A stretch of 64,000 nucleotides of DNA, taken from Chitinophaga niabensis (GTDB lineage Bacteria > Bacteroidota > Bacteroidia > Chitinophagales > Chitinophagaceae). Under the pieces are notes generated by a model. The model was not told the DNA's origin and searched no databases. It saw nothing but the letters and a program-made list of their open reading frames with translations. The position numbers and the translations under genes are program-made. The stretch is from positions 3,105,001 to 3,169,000 of the forward strand of contig NZ_CP154260.1 of the NCBI RefSeq assembly GCF_039545795.1. Reading direction: 5' to 3'. Each line of letters opens with the position of its first letter. The first letter of the stretch is position 1. Shown piece by piece: positions 44,138-53,127 of this stretch.

Positions 44138-45382
44138 ATGCTCGTCAATTATTTCAAAATAGCCATCGCGGTACTGAAGAGAAGGAAGTTCTTTACTTTC
44201 ATCAGTCTCTTCGGTATCAGCTTAACACTCACCATCATCATTGTGCTCACGGCTTTCATGGATTACCTGCTAAGCCCCTCCCATCCGGACGTTAAAAGAG
44301 AACGCTCCCTGTATGTGAACATGCTAAGGCTTGAACATACCAAAAAAGGAATGAGAATGACGGGGCCAATGACCTTCCATTATCTCAACCATTTTGTGGG
44401 CAGTATGAAAACACCGGAGAAAGTAGCCATCTTCAGCATGTTCAGTCCTACTAACACCTATATCAACAGCAAAAAACTCGTTATCAATGTCAAACACACC
44501 AATCATGATTATTGGGAAGTAGAGGAATACCAATTCCTGGAAGGGAAACCTTATACCGCAGAACAGATCGCCAGGGCAGAAAAGGTAACCGTTATTTCTG
44601 AAGAGATAAAGCACGCATATTTTGGAGAAGTGCCTTCGGTTGTAGGGAAATTCCTGGAAACAGATAATGAACAATACCGGGTGATAGGCGTGGTAAAAAA
44701 TGTGCCCATTACCATGATCTATTCATATGCAGATATGTACCTTCCCTATACGCTCTCCAAAGAGGACAAAGGAGATAACAAGGGCATGAATGGTAAATAC
44801 ATGGCCATCCTTCTGGGGCGTTCAAAGGCAGACCTCCCTGCTATGGAACAGGAGTATCAGCAGGTCATCCGGAAGATCCCGGTAGATTCCACCATGGAAT
44901 ATGATAAGATCACGGGATATGCAGATCCTTACCTGGCAGGCTTCACACGGGTATTCCTCGGAGATGATTCCGGTACAGGTGTTACAAAGTTTTTCCTGAT
45001 CATTGGCCTGGTATTATTCCTTTTTATGCTCCTGCCAACTATTAACCTTGTAAATATCAACAGCAGCCGCATCATGGAACGCTCTTCCGAGATCGCTGTC
45101 AGAAAAGCTTTTGGCGCATCTTCCGGCACACTGGCTATACAGTTCATTATAGAGAACCTGATCCTTACTTTCTTTGGTGGCATTATTGGCGTTGCGCTCT
45201 CTGCCATTGTATTGTGGGTATTCAATAATAGCCAGCTCATCCCTAATGCAGCCTTGCAGATCAACTTAATGGTACTGGCCGCAACGCTTGGTGCCTGTTT
45301 GGTGTTCGGCTTGTTATCCGGTGTATATCCTGCCTGGCGCATGTCCAGGTTACAGGTAGTCACTGCCTTGAAATCTAATTAA
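44138..45382 (+). CDS. FtsX/MacB-like ABC transporter permease 1
   Basis: 414 residues. An N-terminal membrane helix (FFTFISLFGISLTLTIIIVL) precedes a periplasmic MacB-type domain of about 220 residues. Three C-terminal helices follow (FFLIIGLVLFLFMLLPTINL, IENLILTFFGGIIGVALSAI and ATLGACLVFGLLSGVYPAWR). Between the first two lies the cytoplasmic signature SSRIMERSSEIAVRKAFGAS. This is the FtsX topology of mechanotransmission ABC exporters, which push substrates from the periplasm through an adaptor and TolC. It pairs with the next gene as a heterodimer. Confidence 0.88.
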   Translation: MLVNYFKIAIAVLKRRKFFTFISLFGISLTLTIIIVLTAFMDYLLSPSHPDVKRERSLYVNMLRLEHTKKGMRMTGPMTFHYLNHFVGSMKTPEKVAIFSMFSPTNTYINSKKLVINVKHTNHDYWEVEEYQFLEGKPYTAEQIARAEKVTVISEEIKHAYFGEVPSVVGKFLETDNEQYRVIGVVKNVPITMIYSYADMYLPYTLSKEDKGDNKGMNGKYMAILLGRSKADLPAMEQEYQQVIRKIPVDSTMEYDKITGYADPYLAGFTRVFLGDDSGTGVTKFFLIIGLVLFLFMLLPTINLVNINSSRIMERSSEIAVRKAFGASSGTLAIQFIIENLILTFFGGIIGVALSAIVLWVFNNSQLIPNAALQINLMVLAATLGACLVFGLLSGVYPAWRMSRLQVVTALKSN

Positions 45383-45396
45383 TAAAAACTCCTTTT

Positions 45397-46560
45397 ATGA
45401 TCAGGCATCTCTTTAAGCTGATATGGAATAAAAAGAAACAGAATTTTCTCTTAATCATTGAAATGCTTGTTTCCTTCATGGTCATGTTTGCCGTATTTAC
45501 TTTAATAGTGTATTACTACAATAATTACAAACGCCCGATGGGTTTTGTATATGAAAACGTATGGGCTGTGAGTTACCCCAACAATAAGCTGCATACGGAG
45601 AATGAAGACTCTATCAACATGTATTACGAAAACATCAAAAGGACCGTTGCTGCGCTTCCTGAGGTACGGGAGGCAAGTTTTGTAAGCAGTAATAGTCCTT
45701 TCAGTGCCAGTACCAGCAACAGCAATGTAACGGTAAATAAAGTGTCCCTGATGGCCAACCAGTATTGGGTGGATGATGATTATGCCCGGCTCCTGCAAGT
45801 ACATATGATAGCAGGCCGATGGTTCTCCAAACTGGATGACGGCTCTAAAAACAAGCCCATTGTGATCAATGCCACTATGAAAGAAAAAGCATTTGGTAAT
45901 AAAGAAGCGATCGGACAGCGTTTCAAAGTAAATGAAGACGAAGTGGTGATAATAGGTGTTGTACAGGACCTGAAAGACAAAGGGGATTACATGAAACAGG
46001 AAGCCGCCCAGTTTATGCGTAGCGGATGGCAGAGCAGGATGCTGGTTTCTATTCACCCGGATGCAGGTGCCGCATTTGAAAGTAAACTGAATAAACTGCT
46101 CACGGGCATGATGCCCACCGCTAATATTGAAATAGAACATTTAACAAAGAAACGGGTAGCCAAAAACAGTATTACACTGGTGCCTATGATCATCCTGCTG
46201 GTTGTAGCCGGCTTCCTGATCGTGAACGTGGCCCTGGGACTGTTTGGCGTGCTCTGGTATAACATCAGCAGGCGCAAGGCAGAAATCGGGCTTAGAAAAG
46301 CTATTGGGGCCTCCGGCAACAATATTGTGCTGCAGATCGTGAGTGAAACCCTGATATTATCCACTTTCTCACTGATCATCGGGTCTTTCTTCGCCGTTCA
46401 ATTCCCTTTGCTCAATGTATTTGATCTGCCCTCCGGTGTATACGTCACCGCATTGATACTGGCCATCCTCTTTATTTATGCGCTGGTGATCATCTGTGCT
46501 ATTTACCCCGGCAAACAGGCTTCCAATATTTTACCGGCCGTAGCGCTTCATGAAGATTAA
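45397..46560 (+). CDS. FtsX/MacB-like ABC transporter permease 2
   Basis: 387 residues with the same plan as permease 1: helix 1 (FLLIIEMLVSFMVMFAVFTL), a periplasmic domain, then three helices with ISRRKAEIGLRKAIGASGNN at the cytoplasmic turn and ICAIYPGKQASNILPAVALH at the C-terminus. The periplasmic part is shorter than in permease 1. With the ATPase and permease 1 it would form a heterodimeric MacB-like exporter. It lies 14 bases after permease 1. Confidence 0.87.
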   Translation: MIRHLFKLIWNKKKQNFLLIIEMLVSFMVMFAVFTLIVYYYNNYKRPMGFVYENVWAVSYPNNKLHTENEDSINMYYENIKRTVAALPEVREASFVSSNSPFSASTSNSNVTVNKVSLMANQYWVDDDYARLLQVHMIAGRWFSKLDDGSKNKPIVINATMKEKAFGNKEAIGQRFKVNEDEVVIIGVVQDLKDKGDYMKQEAAQFMRSGWQSRMLVSIHPDAGAAFESKLNKLLTGMMPTANIEIEHLTKKRVAKNSITLVPMIILLVVAGFLIVNVALGLFGVLWYNISRRKAEIGLRKAIGASGNNIVLQIVSETLILSTFSLIIGSFFAVQFPLLNVFDLPSGVYVTALILAILFIYALVIICAIYPGKQASNILPAVALHED

Positions 46561-46582
46561 TTAATGCTATTTTTACGACACT

Positions 46583-47956
46583 ATGATATTGATCATTGAC
46601 GATGATATAGCTGTGAGGACTTCCCTCTTACTGATCCTGCAGCAGGAAGGCTACAAAGCCGCCGGAGCAGGCACGCCGGAGGAAGCACTGGAAATGATAA
46701 AACGCAGTAAACCCTCCCTGATCCTGCTGGACCTGAATTTTTCACTGGGTACATCAGGTAAGGAAGGCATGGCTTTACTGCAGGAGATCAAACGATATGA
46801 TACATCCATTCCCGTGATCCTGATCACCGGCTGGGGCAGTATTGAGCTGGCCGTGCAGGGTATGAAACTGGGGGCGAATGACTTCATCAATAAACCCTGG
46901 GACAATGAGAACCTCCTTCAATCCGTAAAAACACTCCTGGACCTGCAGGATAAAAAAGCCGGTAACCATACCCGGAAACAACTGGATACCTTATACGACT
47001 TCAGTCATATTGTGGGAGAAGATCCCGCCATGCTGCAAATACTGGAAACCATCGGCCGGGTTGCCGGTACTGATGCTTCTATACTCATCATGGGCGAAAG
47101 CGGTACGGGTAAGGAACTGATCGCAGAAGCCGTTCACCAGAACAGCCTGCGCAGGAACAAACCCTTCATCAAAGTGAACCTTGGCGGTATTTCCACCACA
47201 CTCTTTGAAAGCGAAATGTTCGGGCATGTACGCGGTGCTTTTACGGATGCGCGTTACGACCGTACCGGCCGTTTTGAAATGGCGCATAAAGGCACCATTT
47301 TCCTGGATGAAATAGGAGACCTCGATCCCGGCAGCCAGGTAAAACTGCTAAGGGTATTGCAGGACAGAACTTATGAAGTACTGGGCAGCAGCCGCACCAA
47401 AACAGTGGATGTACGCGTGGTTTGCGCTACCAATAAAAGCCTCCGGGATATGGTGGCAGCAGGGAATTTCCGGGAAGACCTCCTCTACCGCATCAACCTG
47501 ATCACTATACAACTGCCGGCATTAAGGGAGCGGCCCAAGGACATCCCCCTGCTGGTAAAGAGCTTTATCCGCAATCTCCGTGAGATCTATAACCGCCCCA
47601 ACCTGCAGGTAACACCGGAAGCCATGAAGTGGCTGCAGCAATTACCTTTACCCGGCAATATCCGGCAGTTAAAGAACCTCGTGGAAAGAGCCATCCTGGT
47701 GAGCAGGGCAGACCTCCTGCAGGTAGATGATTTCCGTTCCCAGCTGGAACTGTCTCCCGTTAAAAGCGGCAACCTGCAATTACCGGGTGTAGGTGCTATC
47801 ACGCTGGAAGAGCTGGAAGTGGAAATGATCAAAAAAGCGATGTTATTCCATCATAACAGGATCTCCAAAGCAGCGGTATCACTGGGTCTTACGCGCAGCG
47901 CGCTGTACAGGCGGCTGGAGAAATACAACATTCCATATGATGAAACTTCGGACTAA
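46583..47956 (+). CDS. NtrC-family sigma-54-dependent response regulator
   Basis: 457 residues. The receiver domain (1-120) has the acidic pocket in LIIDDD, the phospho-acceptor Asp in LILLDLNF and Lys in FINKPW. The AAA+ sigma-54 interaction domain has Walker A GESGTGKE, the sigma-54 loop as GAFTDA (a variant of GAFTGA common in Bacteroidota), Walker B TIFLDEIGDL and the Arg-rich RINLITIQLPALRERPKDI. A Fis-type HTH ends the protein (NRISKAAVSLGLTRSALYRR). It should activate the sigma-54-type promoter at 40695, upstream of this operon. It overlaps the kinase gene by 20 bases. Confidence 0.92.
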   Translation: MILIIDDDIAVRTSLLLILQQEGYKAAGAGTPEEALEMIKRSKPSLILLDLNFSLGTSGKEGMALLQEIKRYDTSIPVILITGWGSIELAVQGMKLGANDFINKPWDNENLLQSVKTLLDLQDKKAGNHTRKQLDTLYDFSHIVGEDPAMLQILETIGRVAGTDASILIMGESGTGKELIAEAVHQNSLRRNKPFIKVNLGGISTTLFESEMFGHVRGAFTDARYDRTGRFEMAHKGTIFLDEIGDLDPGSQVKLLRVLQDRTYEVLGSSRTKTVDVRVVCATNKSLRDMVAAGNFREDLLYRINLITIQLPALRERPKDIPLLVKSFIRNLREIYNRPNLQVTPEAMKWLQQLPLPGNIRQLKNLVERAILVSRADLLQVDDFRSQLELSPVKSGNLQLPGVGAITLEELEVEMIKKAMLFHHNRISKAAVSLGLTRSALYRRLEKYNIPYDETSD

Positions 47957-49214
47957 ATATATCCTGTTTGTTATGATCCTGCACCTGCTCGCACTGGTGC
48001 TGAGTTATTTCATATTCAGGGAAAACAAGATCCTCTTCATTGCCTCCGAAGTATTTATTCTGCTCTCTGTATGGATAGCCTGGAGTTTATACCGGCAATT
48101 GCTGCAACCCCTGAAAACATTGATGGAGGGAGTTGATGTGATCAGGGAGAAAGATTTCACCGTAAAGTTCCCGCTCACCGGTAAATATGAAATGGATCAG
48201 CTGGTAAAAGTGTTCAACCAGATGATGGAACAGTTGAAAACAGAGAGAGTACGGCAGGAACAACAACACTTTTTCCTGGAGAAACTGATCTATACCTCAC
48301 CAACCGGCATCATTATACTGAACTACGATGATGAGGTACAACAGATCAACCCCAAGGCCCTGCAATTACTGGGCATTGAACATATTGCCCAGGCACCCGC
48401 CCATCCTATCTTTCAGCAGGTATTACAATTACGTTCAGGCGAAAGCCGGACTATTTCCCTGACCGGTATTGCCACCTACAAACTGCAGAAATCACATTTC
48501 ATTGATCGCGGTTTTCCACGGCACTTTGTGATGATAGAAGAATTAACTGTGGAAATACTGGCAGCAGAAAAGAAAGTATATGAGAAGGTGATCCGCATGA
48601 TGGCACATGAAGTGAACAATACCATCGGCCCTGTTAACTCCATTATCCAATCTACATTAAAAGTGCATCCTTTATGGACAGATCCGGAACACCAGGTATT
48701 GCGGGATGCGCTGGAAGTGGCGATAGACCGTAATCAGAACCTCAATGTATTCATGCGCAATTTTGCAGAGCTGGTGAAGCTGCCGGAACCGGACAAAAAA
48801 AGGATAGACCTGCATCAGCTGATCGTTGCCGTTACCCGCTTAATGCAGATGAAAGCAGCAGAGCGGGATATTCAGCTGGTACTGGCTTTAAAACCCGGCA
48901 CCTTTACGGTTATGGCAGATGAACAGCAACTGGAACAGGCCCTTATCAATATCCTGAAGAATAGTATTGAATCTATAGCGAATACGGGGGCTATTACCCT
49001 TACCACCCATGGGCAGAAGTTGATCATTGCTGATACCGGCAAGGGCATAGCCCCGGCAGATGCAGAACATATCTTCTCTCCTTTTTACAGCACCAAAAGG
49101 GATGGCCAGGGCATCGGACTCACCCTGGTGAGGGAGATCCTGATGAACCATGGATGGGAGTTCTCTTTACGCACCATTGGGGAAAGAGATACACAATTTC
49201 AGATCAGGTTTTAG
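47937..49214 (+). CDS. NtrY-like sensor histidine kinase
   Basis: 425 residues; the start is ATG 47937 or the adjacent ATG 47940. Two N-terminal membrane helices (YILFVMILHLLALVLSYFIF, ILFIASEVFILLSVWIAWSL) lead into a HAMP domain (LLQPLKTLMEGVDVIREKDF). A PAS-like region follows (YTSPTGIIILNYDDEVQQIN), then a phospho-acceptor H-box MMAHEVNNTIGPVNS. The ATPase domain has N-box ALINILKNSIESI and the G motifs DTGKGIAPADAEHIFSPFYS and GQGIGLTL. There is almost no periplasmic loop, so it probably senses the membrane or the cytosol. It is the cognate kinase of the upstream regulator. Confidence 0.9.
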   Translation: MMKLRTKYILFVMILHLLALVLSYFIFRENKILFIASEVFILLSVWIAWSLYRQLLQPLKTLMEGVDVIREKDFTVKFPLTGKYEMDQLVKVFNQMMEQLKTERVRQEQQHFFLEKLIYTSPTGIIILNYDDEVQQINPKALQLLGIEHIAQAPAHPIFQQVLQLRSGESRTISLTGIATYKLQKSHFIDRGFPRHFVMIEELTVEILAAEKKVYEKVIRMMAHEVNNTIGPVNSIIQSTLKVHPLWTDPEHQVLRDALEVAIDRNQNLNVFMRNFAELVKLPEPDKKRIDLHQLIVAVTRLMQMKAAERDIQLVLALKPGTFTVMADEQQLEQALINILKNSIESIANTGAITLTTHGQKLIIADTGKGIAPADAEHIFSPFYSTKRDGQGIGLTLVREILMNHGWEFSLRTIGERDTQFQIRF

Positions 49215-49260
49215 ATTTTATGTGCTACATTGCAGCATTAATTACACAAACCCGGTACTT

Positions 49261-49875
49261 ATGAATGTCCGCAAACTGGTTTTTATCGCGGTGCTCTTTG
49301 CCTCCTGTACAAAAGAAGAAAGCCTGGAAATAATAGATAACTCAGGCGCTGTTAACGTAGATAAGCTGAAAGGAACTTATACCTTCATCAACATGCAGGC
49401 ACATACTGAAGGAACTGTAGAAGCCACCGATGGAACAGATACAGAGAAAATGGTATCCATCAGTAATTACATCACCAAAGATAATGTGGGTTCAGTAGTG
49501 ATCGATGCCGGTAAATTTACCGCTATCGGTATGGGATATAGTGTAGACACTACCGTTAAGGGCTATTTTTATGTGAATGGTGTACTGGACGATACGTTTG
49601 AATCCGACTTCCAGTTCTCTACGCCCCCGCTCAGCAGTGTGGCGCCTTACAGGCTGGTGGGTACAGACTCTTTGTATTTTACAGGCGGGATCATCAACGC
49701 TCCTTCGGGTGGCGGTGGTATAGCTACGCCGGAATCAAAAGCCCGGTTTGCATTTTCCGGAGATACCCTGATACTATACCAGGGCTATAATAATAAAGCA
49801 ATCACTACACAGGGAGGTGTAAGGATCACCCAAACTGATGTGGCAACGATCATCACCAGACTGAAAAAGAAATAA
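49261..49875 (+). CDS. Putative lipoprotein of unknown function
   Basis: 204 residues from the ATG at 49261; the upstream part of the longer frame overlaps the kinase gene and is rejected. The signal ends in a lipobox (LVFIAVLFASC), predicting lipidation at Cys 16 and anchoring in the outer membrane. The mature part is beta-rich and acidic (KGTYTFINMQAHTEGTVEAT, RLVGTDSLYFTGGI) with a Gly-rich patch (PSGGGGIATP). It resembles the lipocalin-like lipoproteins of Bacteroidota but I cannot name a family. It has its own position 46 bases after the kinase stop and ends at a terminator. Confidence 0.65.
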   Translation: MNVRKLVFIAVLFASCTKEESLEIIDNSGAVNVDKLKGTYTFINMQAHTEGTVEATDGTDTEKMVSISNYITKDNVGSVVIDAGKFTAIGMGYSVDTTVKGYFYVNGVLDDTFESDFQFSTPPLSSVAPYRLVGTDSLYFTGGIINAPSGGGGIATPESKARFAFSGDTLILYQGYNNKAITTQGGVRITQTDVATIITRLKKK

Positions 49876-49877
49876 TT

Positions 49878-49910
49878 AAAAAGGCGGACCGTTAAAGTCC
49901 GCCTTTTTTT
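49878..49910. terminator. Bidirectional intrinsic terminator
   Basis: AAAAAGGCGGAC and GTCCGCCTTTTT form a perfect 12-bp stem with a 7-base loop between two convergent genes, with T tracts on both strands. Confidence 0.88.
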
Positions 49911-50076
49911 ATTCTTTACCGCGCCCGCGGGTAAAAAGAAAAATGATCAGTCCTGCCACTGCGGCAACAGCCAGTATTCCTACCCACACACCTGCTTTAA
50001 AGATACCACCTATCACTTCACAACTGCTCAAAGAAACGGCTAAGATCGCTAACAAGAAATATGCGTAGTTTTTCAT
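49909..50076 (-). CDS. Small lipoprotein with one membrane segment
   Basis: 55 residues from ATG 50076. The N-terminus, YFLLAILAVSLSSCEVIGGI, has a lipobox (LSSC), and a second hydrophobic segment follows (VGILAVAAVAGLIIFLFTRG) with a basic end. Very similar tiny proteins (SSCEVIGGIFKAGVWVG) are widespread in Bacteroidota and are sometimes labelled phosphatidate cytidylyltransferase, which their size rules out. Function unknown. Confidence 0.7.
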   Translation of the reverse strand: MKNYAYFLLAILAVSLSSCEVIGGIFKAGVWVGILAVAAVAGLIIFLFTRGRGKE

Positions 50077-50220
50077 ACTAAAGAGTTTGATACAACAATA
50101 GCAGAACATATTTCATGCCGTTACAAAAACCGCCCTCATAATCCCAAAAAACATCCTCAAAAAGAAAAAAAACACCGCCCTCTGCTACGCGGCAAGGTTA
50201 CCTGTGTATTATTCTCTACA

Positions 50221-51858
50221 CTAAGGCTCCATCCATACCAGCCGCACACCCTTCCTCTCTCCTTGTATAGAAAGTTTCAATGTTACATACACGTTCTTTT
50301 CCCTATCGTAATCAGAAATGGCAAATAATACCAGGTTGTGATCCCGGCCTCTGTCCGGCTTACCAAAAAGAAATTCTCTTGGTGGCAATGTATTATTCCC
50401 TTCCAGCGTATAATAAAAACCATCACACTCACTCACCCCTTTGATAGTGGTGATCTTACCTTTCAGCACACGCTTTTCATTCTCTTCCACGTCGTTGAAC
50501 AATATGTAGATCTTATCTTTTCCATTCACAAAGGCAAATGATTTGAACTGATCTCCCTTGGACAGCTTCGCAACGGTCCCCTCCCTTTCAGCCAGATAGA
50601 ACGGATGAATTGTAAAAGAAAACAGGAAATGTTTTTTAGGCACAAAGTAACTGCTGATCTCTTTACCGTTCGCATCAAAAGTAGATACCGCAATATGATT
50701 CAGTTCCAGGTACTGGGATGTTACAGGACGGTTTGCAGAGCCATAACCTGTTGTAGCTGTAGCGTTGGAAAAAGTAACATCCACCCGCTCCTGCTCTTCG
50801 TATACTATGGAAAAAGTGCCATCCGGGTTCACATAGAAGTTCTGTGGTTTTCCCTCGAACTTATTCTTTTTCCCAAACAACTCTTTGCTCTTTTCATTGG
50901 CCTTGTCCGGATACACGGTACTTACCTTGTCCACTCTTTTTTGAAGGGGATCAATTAAAGCCAGGGTGGTGAATTTTTTCGCATTCCACTTATCAGATTC
51001 CGCTATACTGGCAATCATGATCAGTTTCTTTGTAACAGGATTATATTTCACCACTCCTTTGTCCAATTCCTTATTGTAAGCAAATTCCAGTTCACGTATA
51101 TCCACAGTCGCTGCCCCCTTTTCGAGTGTGCCCAATAAGAGCACGTTTTCTTTTCCGCCACTGGCCTCAGTATTATAGCCTTTTGCCAGTATACTTACCG
51201 CTTTACTGTCTATAATGGTCATATCTATGTACTCCATGTACTTGTATTTATCCTCCGGAGACTTGTAGAATGCGCGGCTTAATTCCTGGTGTTCAGCGCC
51301 AAAGAGGATCACCTCGATCCGCTCATTCCTGTCTGACACAAGTGTATTGAATATGGCCACGGCATAGTTATCTGAAAGCGGGTCCTTTTTTACATGGAAA
51401 CCGGGTTTGGGTACGCCAAATCCCGTGGCTAACCTGTTTTTAACGTCCATACGCAATAATTCCCCGATCTTTTCATCTTTCTTCATGGCACCTGTAGTGC
51501 CATCCACTATCAGACGGTGTAATACAGGTGTTTTTTTACCTTCCCATTCGCCAATCAGGAACACGGCGTTGCCATTTGATTCAAAGATGGCTTCAATTGC
51601 GGGATGCTCCAGTTTCCCGTATTTAGGGGTAAGATGTTTGGATGCTTTGGGTTTATGTTTAGCATCATAGATCCTGAGGTCCAGTCCCCCTTTCTCTGTG
51701 ATCAACACAAACATGGTATTCCCGTTCTTCAATTGCAGGATACGGGCCATGCCCTCTTCCGGTTCAACAAAAACAGGACCTTCCGCAATGGTTTTGAATT
51801 GGGCAACAGCTGCCACATGGCAGAGGGTTAGCCCTAAAAAGAGCAGTGTTTTTTTCAT
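50221..51858 (-). CDS. Secreted protein of unknown function
   Basis: A 545-residue protein with signal peptide KKTLLFLGLTLCHVAAVAQ. The mature part is rich in short beta strands at WD/Kelch-like intervals (GNTMFVLITEKGGLDLRIYD, GNAVFLIGEWEGKKTPVLHR, KAVSILAKGYNTEASGGKEN, KLIMIASIAESDKWNAKKFT), suggesting a beta-propeller. No catalytic motif is evident. The family is not recognised. It is a single gene between an AT-rich gap (50110-50220, nothing evident) and the terpene-synthase terminator. Proteins of this kind are common in Bacteroidota as surface or periplasmic proteins. Confidence 0.7.
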   Translation of the reverse strand: MKKTLLFLGLTLCHVAAVAQFKTIAEGPVFVEPEEGMARILQLKNGNTMFVLITEKGGLDLRIYDAKHKPKASKHLTPKYGKLEHPAIEAIFESNGNAVFLIGEWEGKKTPVLHRLIVDGTTGAMKKDEKIGELLRMDVKNRLATGFGVPKPGFHVKKDPLSDNYAVAIFNTLVSDRNERIEVILFGAEHQELSRAFYKSPEDKYKYMEYIDMTIIDSKAVSILAKGYNTEASGGKENVLLLGTLEKGAATVDIRELEFAYNKELDKGVVKYNPVTKKLIMIASIAESDKWNAKKFTTLALIDPLQKRVDKVSTVYPDKANEKSKELFGKKNKFEGKPQNFYVNPDGTFSIVYEEQERVDVTFSNATATTGYGSANRPVTSQYLELNHIAVSTFDANGKEISSYFVPKKHFLFSFTIHPFYLAEREGTVAKLSKGDQFKSFAFVNGKDKIYILFNDVEENEKRVLKGKITTIKGVSECDGFYYTLEGNNTLPPREFLFGKPDRGRDHNLVLFAISDYDREKNVYVTLKLSIQGERKGVRLVWMEP

Positions 51859-51911
51859 ATGTACAGGGCTAATTTGTTTAAAATCAGGGCCAAATGTAGG
51901 GATTATTTCAG

Positions 51912-51942
51912 AAAAGCCGTCCCAATGCGTTGGGACGGCTTT
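51912..51942 (-). terminator. Intrinsic terminator of the terpene synthase gene
   Basis: AAAGCCGTCCCAA and TTGGGACGGCTTT pair perfectly around a 4-base loop, about 10 bases past the stop of the minus-strand gene, ending in TTTT on that strand. Confidence 0.85.
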
Positions 51943-51952
51943 CGCATACTGC

Positions 51953-52942
51953 CTATACTGTTTCAGTCAGGCGGTCAGTGATCGTGTAATTCTCTACGCA
52001 ATTAAACTCATACCGGGCGGTATCTTCAAAGCTCCAGTCCATATTCCCGCGCAGGATCATGGCGAGGTCATATGCATACTTCCTGGCCCCGGCAGGGAAA
52101 TCTTCCATGGCGTTGTAGAGTTCATGGAACTCGCGCATTTCTTCGTTGTGCAGCAATACCGTTTCATGAATGGCATCATCCAGCTCCAGGTGTTTCTCCT
52201 GCCGGATCACCATCACCAGGTTATGCGTGTCTCCATGTGCAATTTCCTTACTTAAGGAAAACAGATCGTTTGCCCAGCAACCCAGGTGACCACAGAGTTC
52301 GTTCAGGCGTTGCAGTGTGGGATGGTCTTTTATGGAAGCAGGCAGGGCAATGTCCTCTGCAAAGTAAATAAGGCGGCCCGCAATGTGGGCACCTCCAATA
52401 ATGGGGCGTCTTTCAATGTACTCGGAAATGCTGGGCGTCTTCCAGCTGTTCGCATTTTTGTTCTGCCATTCAATGGCATTGAACAAGAGCAGGATGTCCT
52501 GCACAAATTCCCTTTGGAATGCAGCGCTGCTGCAGGCTTTCATACGCTGCCATACATCAGATAGTGCGGCCAGCACATGGCCGCCGTTTTCCATGGTAAA
52601 GTGTTTATCCTCTGTGAGCACGCCGAGGAAATTCTTCATCAGCATTTTCAATGCAGCAGGGTCCTGCGCTACCGCATCCTGGTGATCAAAGAGATCATCC
52701 AGCAGGAATAACAATACCAACAGATCGTTGGTGATACAAAGTCGCTCATGTGAGGCAGTGGGATAAAATCTGCAGGTCATGTACCCGAAGTTGGATGTTT
52801 TTAATTCGTTAAACATGGCACCGGGATACAGCTGAAATGTTTCACACCATTGGAGAGTGTGGTTTTCTACAGACTGCACATAAGGACTAATACTTGGCTG
52901 AAAAGGGCAGAAAAGCTCCTGTTTTTTGGTAATGGTGAACAT
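51953..52942 (-). CDS. Class I terpene synthase
   Basis: 329 residues from ATG 52942; an upstream ATG at 53005 would add 21 residues without homology. The fold is the bacterial class I terpene cyclase. The metal-binding motif DDLFD is at residues 82-86 within LLFLLDDLFDHQDAV. The second motif is NDLFSLSKEIAHGD (N-D-x-x-S-x-x-x-E), and the C-terminal RY pair is in TARYEFN. It should cyclise a linear prenyl diphosphate (probably farnesyl or geranyl diphosphate) with three magnesium ions. The product is not deducible. No prenyl-diphosphate synthase or cytochrome P450 gene lies nearby. Confidence 0.88.
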   Translation of the reverse strand: MFTITKKQELFCPFQPSISPYVQSVENHTLQWCETFQLYPGAMFNELKTSNFGYMTCRFYPTASHERLCITNDLLVLLFLLDDLFDHQDAVAQDPAALKMLMKNFLGVLTEDKHFTMENGGHVLAALSDVWQRMKACSSAAFQREFVQDILLLFNAIEWQNKNANSWKTPSISEYIERRPIIGGAHIAGRLIYFAEDIALPASIKDHPTLQRLNELCGHLGCWANDLFSLSKEIAHGDTHNLVMVIRQEKHLELDDAIHETVLLHNEEMREFHELYNAMEDFPAGARKYAYDLAMILRGNMDWSFEDTARYEFNCVENYTITDRLTETV

Positions 52943-53127
52943 AAACACATGATTTAATGATTGAAAAGTTAATAGAACAACCGCAAGGATGCTCTTATCA
53001 GGCATAACAAGTTAAATCGTGGAAAGGTAACCAGAGGGGTATCAGGAGCATTATTTGCTCTTGCAAATCCCTGAGAATAACAGGCGTTTACAATAGCTAA
53101 ATAAGTAATAAGTAGGTGAAAAAAATA

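Noticed and set aside
46583..47956. GAFTDA instead of GAFTGA as a sign of a defective activator
   Set aside because: This variant is common in Bacteroidota NtrC-type proteins and all other AAA+ motifs are intact.
49909..50076. Phosphatidate cytidylyltransferase
   Set aside because: A 55-residue lipoprotein cannot contain that enzyme; the label sometimes attached to such proteins is an annotation error.
50110..50220. A gene or RNA in the AT-rich gap
   Set aside because: No open frame, hairpin or promoter of quality was found.
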